Under the pieces are notes generated by a model that was given only the letters and a program-made list of their open reading frames with translations, was not told the origin of the DNA and made no database searches. 64,000 bases of DNA from Acidobacteriota bacterium (GTDB lineage Bacteria; Acidobacteriota; Polarisedimenticolia; JACPZX01): contig JACPZX010000017.1 of the NCBI GenBank assembly GCA_016195325.1, positions 41,196-105,195 on the forward strand, written 5' to 3'. The translations under genes were made by a program, and so were the position numbers. This document shows, in pieces, positions 60,968 to 64,000 of the stretch (position 1 is the stretch's first letter; every line of letters starts with the position of its first letter).

Positions 60968-62415
60968 TCATGCGCGTTCCCCCCGGGGCGATGACTTCGA
61001 TCGCCGCGGCCCTTCTCGCGGCGATGCCTCTCTCCCTCGCGGCGACGCCCGCGCCGAAGGCCCCTGCACCGCTTTCCGGCTCGCCCCGACCGGTGAAGCT
61101 CCCGAAGATCCACGACACGATGCTGCCGAACGGCCTGCTCGTCCGCGTCGTCGAGGATCACCGGCTGCCGCTCGTGAACATGACCCTGGTCCTTCCGTTC
61201 GGGACCACATCGGATCCGGCCGGCCTCCCCGGCATCTGCCAGGTGACGGCGGACCTGCTCGAGGAGGGAACGACCTCGCGGACGAGCCGCCAGATCGCGG
61301 ATGAGCTCGCCGCAATCGGAGGCTCCCTGACGGCGAGCGCGGGCCCCGACTCGGTCACCGTGTCCGGCTCCGTTCTCTCCGAGTTCGTCCCGCGGCTGGC
61401 CTCGCTCCTGGCGGACGAGATCCTCAACCCCTCGTTCCCGCAGGCCGAGGTCGCGCTCCGGAAGGCGAACATGAAGCAGGAACTCGCGCAGAACCGCGCG
61501 CAGCCCGCGTGGCTCGCCCGCCAGAGGTTCGCGGGCGCCGTGTACGGGAGCTCCCCCTACGCGAGAACCTCCCCCACCGACGCGTCGATTGACGCGATGG
61601 AAAGGGGGGCGATCGCCGAGTTCCACCGGAAGATGTTCGTGCCGGGAGCGGCGATCCTCGTCGTCGTCGGAGACGTCGAGGAGGCGGCGGCCCTCGCGGA
61701 GATCACCGCGAAGCTGGGGAGCTGGAAGGGAGGGTCCGTCGCCGCGCCTCGGTTCCCCGACCCTCCGGCCGCGTCCGCGAGGCGGATCCTCCTCGTCGAC
61801 AGGCCCGGCTCGGTGCAATCCGACATCGTCGTCGGCACTCTCGGGATTCGCCGGACCGATCCTCTCTATTTCCCGGCTCTCATGCTCGACGGCGTCGTGG
61901 GGGCGGGGACCGCGTCCCGGCTCTTCCTCGTGCTCCGCGAGGAGAAGGGGTTCACCTACGACGCCCACAGCGAGTTCCGCACGCGCCTCCGGTCGGGAGA
62001 CTGGTGCGCGGTCACCGAGGTGCGCACCGACGTCACGAAGCCCGCCCTGGCGGAGATCCTGAAGCAGCTGGACCGCGTGCGCAACGAGACCGTGGACCCC
62101 TCCGAGCTGACCGCTGCGAAGACGCTCGCCACGGGGATCTTCACGCTGCAGCTCGAGAGGCCCGCGGCCCTCTCCGGCCTCCTCGCCGAGCAGCGCTTCT
62201 TCGGGCTTCCGGCCGACGAGCTCGAGACGTACGTCGCGAAGATCGGCGCCGTTACGCCCGAGCAGGTGCGCGACGCCGCGAAGAGCCTCTGCGACACGTC
62301 CCGATCCGCCATCGTCGTCGTCGGGGACGGGGAGAAGGTCCGGGCCGAGCTCGAATCGTTCGGCCCGGTCGCCGTCTTCGACGCGGAGGGGAACCCGAAG
62401 GCCGCCGCGCACTGA
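60964..62415 (+). CDS. M16-family protease-like protein, inactive subunit
   Basis: 483 residues with a signal peptide (TSIAAALLAAMPLSLAA). The family shape is kept (TMLPNGLLVRVVEDHRLPLV; FFGLPADELETYVAKIGAV), but the zinc ligands are lost: the region aligned to HLFEH reads Q93-V-T-A96-D97 (PGICQVTADLLEEGT). It should act as the structural partner of the upstream active subunit. GTG at 60964 overlaps the stop before it; an ATG follows at 60970. Confidence 0.9.
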   Translation: MIMRVPPGAMTSIAAALLAAMPLSLAATPAPKAPAPLSGSPRPVKLPKIHDTMLPNGLLVRVVEDHRLPLVNMTLVLPFGTTSDPAGLPGICQVTADLLEEGTTSRTSRQIADELAAIGGSLTASAGPDSVTVSGSVLSEFVPRLASLLADEILNPSFPQAEVALRKANMKQELAQNRAQPAWLARQRFAGAVYGSSPYARTSPTDASIDAMERGAIAEFHRKMFVPGAAILVVVGDVEEAAALAEITAKLGSWKGGSVAAPRFPDPPAASARRILLVDRPGSVQSDIVVGTLGIRRTDPLYFPALMLDGVVGAGTASRLFLVLREEKGFTYDAHSEFRTRLRSGDWCAVTEVRTDVTKPALAEILKQLDRVRNETVDPSELTAAKTLATGIFTLQLERPAALSGLLAEQRFFGLPADELETYVAKIGAVTPEQVRDAAKSLCDTSRSAIVVVGDGEKVRAELESFGPVAVFDAEGNPKAAAH

Positions 62416-62439
62416 TCCTCCCCCGCACGACATCGCCCC

Positions 62440-62480
62440 TTGACGTGTGGTTGCAAAGTGATATCATTATGCAACCACAC
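62440..62480 (+). promoter_or_regulatory. Promoter overlapping a 36-nt palindrome (probable operator) ahead of the SPFH gene
   Basis: TTGACG (62440-62445), 16 nt, TATCAT (62462-62467). The same stretch is a symmetric palindrome centred between 62462 and 62463: arm GTGTGGTTGCA (62445-62455), inner TGATATCA (62459-62466), arm TGCAACCACAC (62470-62480); only the two 3-nt spacers (AAG, TTA) break it. It is AT-rich against the GC-rich background. The -10 lies inside it, so a bound dimer would block transcription; the ribbon-helix-helix protein encoded downstream is the obvious candidate binder. Confidence 0.65.
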
Positions 62481-62500
62481 GCTCAAGGAGGCGACAGACC

Positions 62501-63373
62501 ATGATTCGTGAAGCGACCCGCCCGACCCTCTCAGGACTGATCGTGATCCCCATCCTGCTGGCGCTCCTCGCCGGCGGCGTCCTCGGCGTCGCGGCGGGAA
62601 TCCGCGACGCCCGGCCCGCGATGATCGTCTTCTGGCTCGTCACGACCGCGGCCGGCGTGGTCCTCGGCGCCCTCGGCTTCGTCGTCGTGGCGCCGAACGA
62701 GGGGAAGGTGATGCAGCTCTTCGGGGCGTACGCCGGCACGGTGAGGCAGCCGGGGCTCCGGTGGACGAACCCGTTCCTCACCGCCCGGCGCGTGTCGATG
62801 CGCGTCCGGAACTTCGAGAGCAGCAAGCTCAAGGTGAACGATCTCGACGGCAACCCCATCGAGATCGCGGCGGTCGTCGTCTGGAAGGTCGTGGACACCG
62901 CGGAGGCGCTTTTCCAGGTCGACAACTACGAGAACTTCATGCACGTCCAGACGGAGGCGGCGCTCCGGAATCTCGCGACGAGCTACTCGTACGACTCCCA
63001 CGAGGACTCGCACATGTCGTTGCGCGCCAACGCGAAGGAGATCGCCGAGCACCTCAAGAAGGAGGTGCAGGAACGACTCGACCAGGCGGGGATCTCGGTC
63101 ATCGAGACGCGCATCAGCCACCTCGCCTACGCCGCCGAGATCGCCCAGGCGATGCTGCGGCGCCAGCAGGCCTCGGCGATCATCGCCGCGCGGCAGAAGA
63201 TCGTCGAGGGGGCCGTGGGAATGGTGGAGATGGCGCTGGCGAAGCTCTCGGAGCAGAAGATCGTCGTCCTCGACGAGGAGCGGAAGGCCTCGATGGTGAG
63301 CAACCTCCTCGTCGTCCTGTGCAGCGACCACGCGACCCAGCCCGTCGTCAACACCGGCACCCTCTACCAGTAG
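62501..63373 (+). CDS. SPFH/band 7-domain membrane protein
   Basis: 290 residues. Two hydrophobic segments (about 5-30 and 37-63) anchor it, then the SPFH domain: [59 protein letters not shown] and the terminal helical region EISH-like [20 protein letters not shown]. Flotillin-like SPFH proteins organise membrane microdomains and control proteases. AGGAGG (62486-62491) precedes the ATG. The next gene, a ribbon-helix-helix protein, follows after 4 nt. Confidence 0.88.
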   Translation: MIREATRPTLSGLIVIPILLALLAGGVLGVAAGIRDARPAMIVFWLVTTAAGVVLGALGFVVVAPNEGKVMQLFGAYAGTVRQPGLRWTNPFLTARRVSMRVRNFESSKLKVNDLDGNPIEIAAVVVWKVVDTAEALFQVDNYENFMHVQTEAALRNLATSYSYDSHEDSHMSLRANAKEIAEHLKKEVQERLDQAGISVIETRISHLAYAAEIAQAMLRRQQASAIIAARQKIVEGAVGMVEMALAKLSEQKIVVLDEERKASMVSNLLVVLCSDHATQPVVNTGTLYQ

Positions 63374-63377
63374 CGCC

Positions 63378-63572
63378 GTGGCCGAGCGCAGACCGTTTCT
63401 CCTCCGCGTCGACCCGGCGGTGCTCGAGGCGCTCCAGCGCTGGGCCGACGCGGACCTCCGGAGCCTCAACGGACAGATCGAGTGGGTCCTGAGGCGGGCT
63501 CTCCGGGACTCGGGCCGCATGAAGGAGCCGGAACACGGCGCCGGCGGGGCAGGGAAGCGAAAGCCGGGATGA
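63378..63572 (+). CDS. Arc/ribbon-helix-helix family DNA-binding protein
   Basis: 64 residues, start GTG at 63378. RRPFLLRVDPAVLEALQRWA is the beta-strand and first helix, DLRSLNGQIEWVLRRALRDS the second helix, the compact RHH fold of Arc-type regulators; the ~18-residue C-terminal tail is charged and Gly-rich. SPFH genes paired with an Arc-like gene are seen in many bacteria. It probably binds the palindrome at 62445-62480 and represses its own operon. Confidence 0.85.
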   Translation: MAERRPFLLRVDPAVLEALQRWADADLRSLNGQIEWVLRRALRDSGRMKEPEHGAGGAGKRKPG

Positions 63573-63798
63573 GGGGGCGGCTCGCCGACGCGACGCGCAT
63601 AGACTCTAGGATCGTCGGCTCGGGGCGCTTACTCTCTATGGGTTCGCGCGCCGTCCCTCCCCGACTCGTCGTCCCGCCAAGCCTTGCCACCTCAAGCGGT
63701 TCTCGACGCGATCCCGACAGGCAAGAGCCGCATCTCCCGTGGTCCGCGGCTTGCTCCACCGGCGGCACCACCAACCATGTGGACCCGGAGGATCTCGC
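63573..63798 (+). other. Intergenic region before the interrupted secreted-protein gene
   Basis: 226 nt without a supported gene. Several short inverted repeats are possible, but I could not fit a known riboswitch core or a terminator with a T-run. A ribosome site (GGAGG, about 63786-63790) ends it. Confidence 0.3.
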
Positions 63799-64000
63799 AT
63801 GCCGTCGTTCAAGCTCGCGCACAGGGTGGCCGGAGGCGCGCTCGTCGCCCTCGCCGCGCTGATGCTCCAGGCAAGGCCCGCTTTCGCCCAGGGGTGAGTG
63901 GCCGCAAGACTCGACGCGCCCGTGCCCGGCGCGCCCGCGGAAACTGGAGGGGTCGACAAGTGGGAGGTCACCCTCTCATGGCGCAACCAGAGGTCCGATC
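63799..64000 (+). pseudogene. Secreted-protein gene interrupted by an in-frame TGA after the signal peptide (window edge)
   Basis: From the ATG at 63799 the frame encodes a classical signal peptide (VAGGALVALAALMLQ, ARPAFAQG), then TGA at 63895-63897, then in the same frame VAARLDAPVPGAPAETGG and VDKWEVTLSWRNQRSD to the edge. The downstream part has ordinary coding composition and resembles the mature N-terminus of a beta-barrel or other exported protein. GGAGG lies about 8 nt before the ATG. The TGA may be a true inactivating mutation, a sequencing or assembly error (TGG would give Trp), or recoding. The rest of the gene is outside the window. Confidence 0.6.

Noticed and set aside
63573-63798. 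A possible riboswitch (cyclic di-GMP, cobalamin, SAH or TPP type) before the secreted-protein gene
   Set aside because: I compared the sequence with the conserved core motifs I know and none fits; a covariance-model search would be needed to say more.

Overview
The window is very GC-rich and shows no insertion sequence, phage, CRISPR array, rRNA or tRNA that I can recognise. It encodes a lipid A enzyme (LpxB), a Wza/Wzc-type polysaccharide export pair and an MlaEFD-type lipid importer, so the organism has two membranes. CadC-type winged-helix proteins with membrane tails, yicC-gmk-rpoZ-coaBC gene order, M16 and M1 peptidases and many DNRLRE/collagen/propeller surface proteins would fit Acidobacteriota or a related soil/sediment lineage; this is inference, not proof.

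Layout. 1-2092 (minus): housekeeping run yicC, gmk, rpoZ, coaBC (cut by the window edge). 2201-7851: mixed accessory genes (aldo/keto reductase, DUF2231 protein, winged-helix membrane protein, small membrane protein, ankyrin lipoprotein, DUF362 protein). 7904-9801 (minus): DUF374 acyltransferase and lpxB. 9973-20615: first glycan block, with a UDP-glucuronate decarboxylase-like enzyme (plus), then on the minus strand a polyprenyl glycosylphosphotransferase, SGNH hydrolase, TMTC-like membrane/TPR protein, nucleotidyltransferase-fold protein, methyltransferase, Wza and Wzc. 20789-23518: exported M1 aminopeptidase. 23532-33730 (minus): a tightly overlapping glycosyltransferase operon with an O-antigen ligase, a nucleotidyltransferase/P-loop kinase fusion and gmhA. 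33874-36569 (plus): a glycosyltransferase and a flippase. 36901-40596 (plus): two tandem paralogous secreted proteins (DNRLRE + collagen-like + seven-bladed propeller). 40601-53591 (minus): MlaE, MlaF and MlaD followed without a break by nucleotide-sugar dehydrogenases, epimerases, a broken GT2 gene, a second O-antigen ligase, a DegT aminotransferase, a TPR protein and ManC. 53631-58630 (minus): galE, a small membrane protein, hydantoinase B and A. 58755-64000 (plus): PlsC, an active/inactive M16 protease pair, an SPFH protein with a ribbon-helix-helix gene under a striking palindromic promoter, and a secreted-protein gene with an in-frame TGA just after its signal peptide.

The genes form a surface-glycan locus of more than 45 kb: nucleotide-sugar supply (ManC, Ugd, WbpA-like, three to four SDR epimerases, UXS-like), initiation (glycosylphosphotransferase), elongation (at least five glycosyltransferases), flipping, polymerisation/ligation (two ligase-family proteins) and export (Wza/Wzc). 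Genes are chained by 4-nt ATGA/GTGA/TTGA overlaps, which implies translational coupling and frequent TTG start codons. Several promoters of the form TTGACR-N17-TANNNT are visible, and several genes have a -10-like box only 6-9 nt before the start codon, as expected of leaderless mRNAs.
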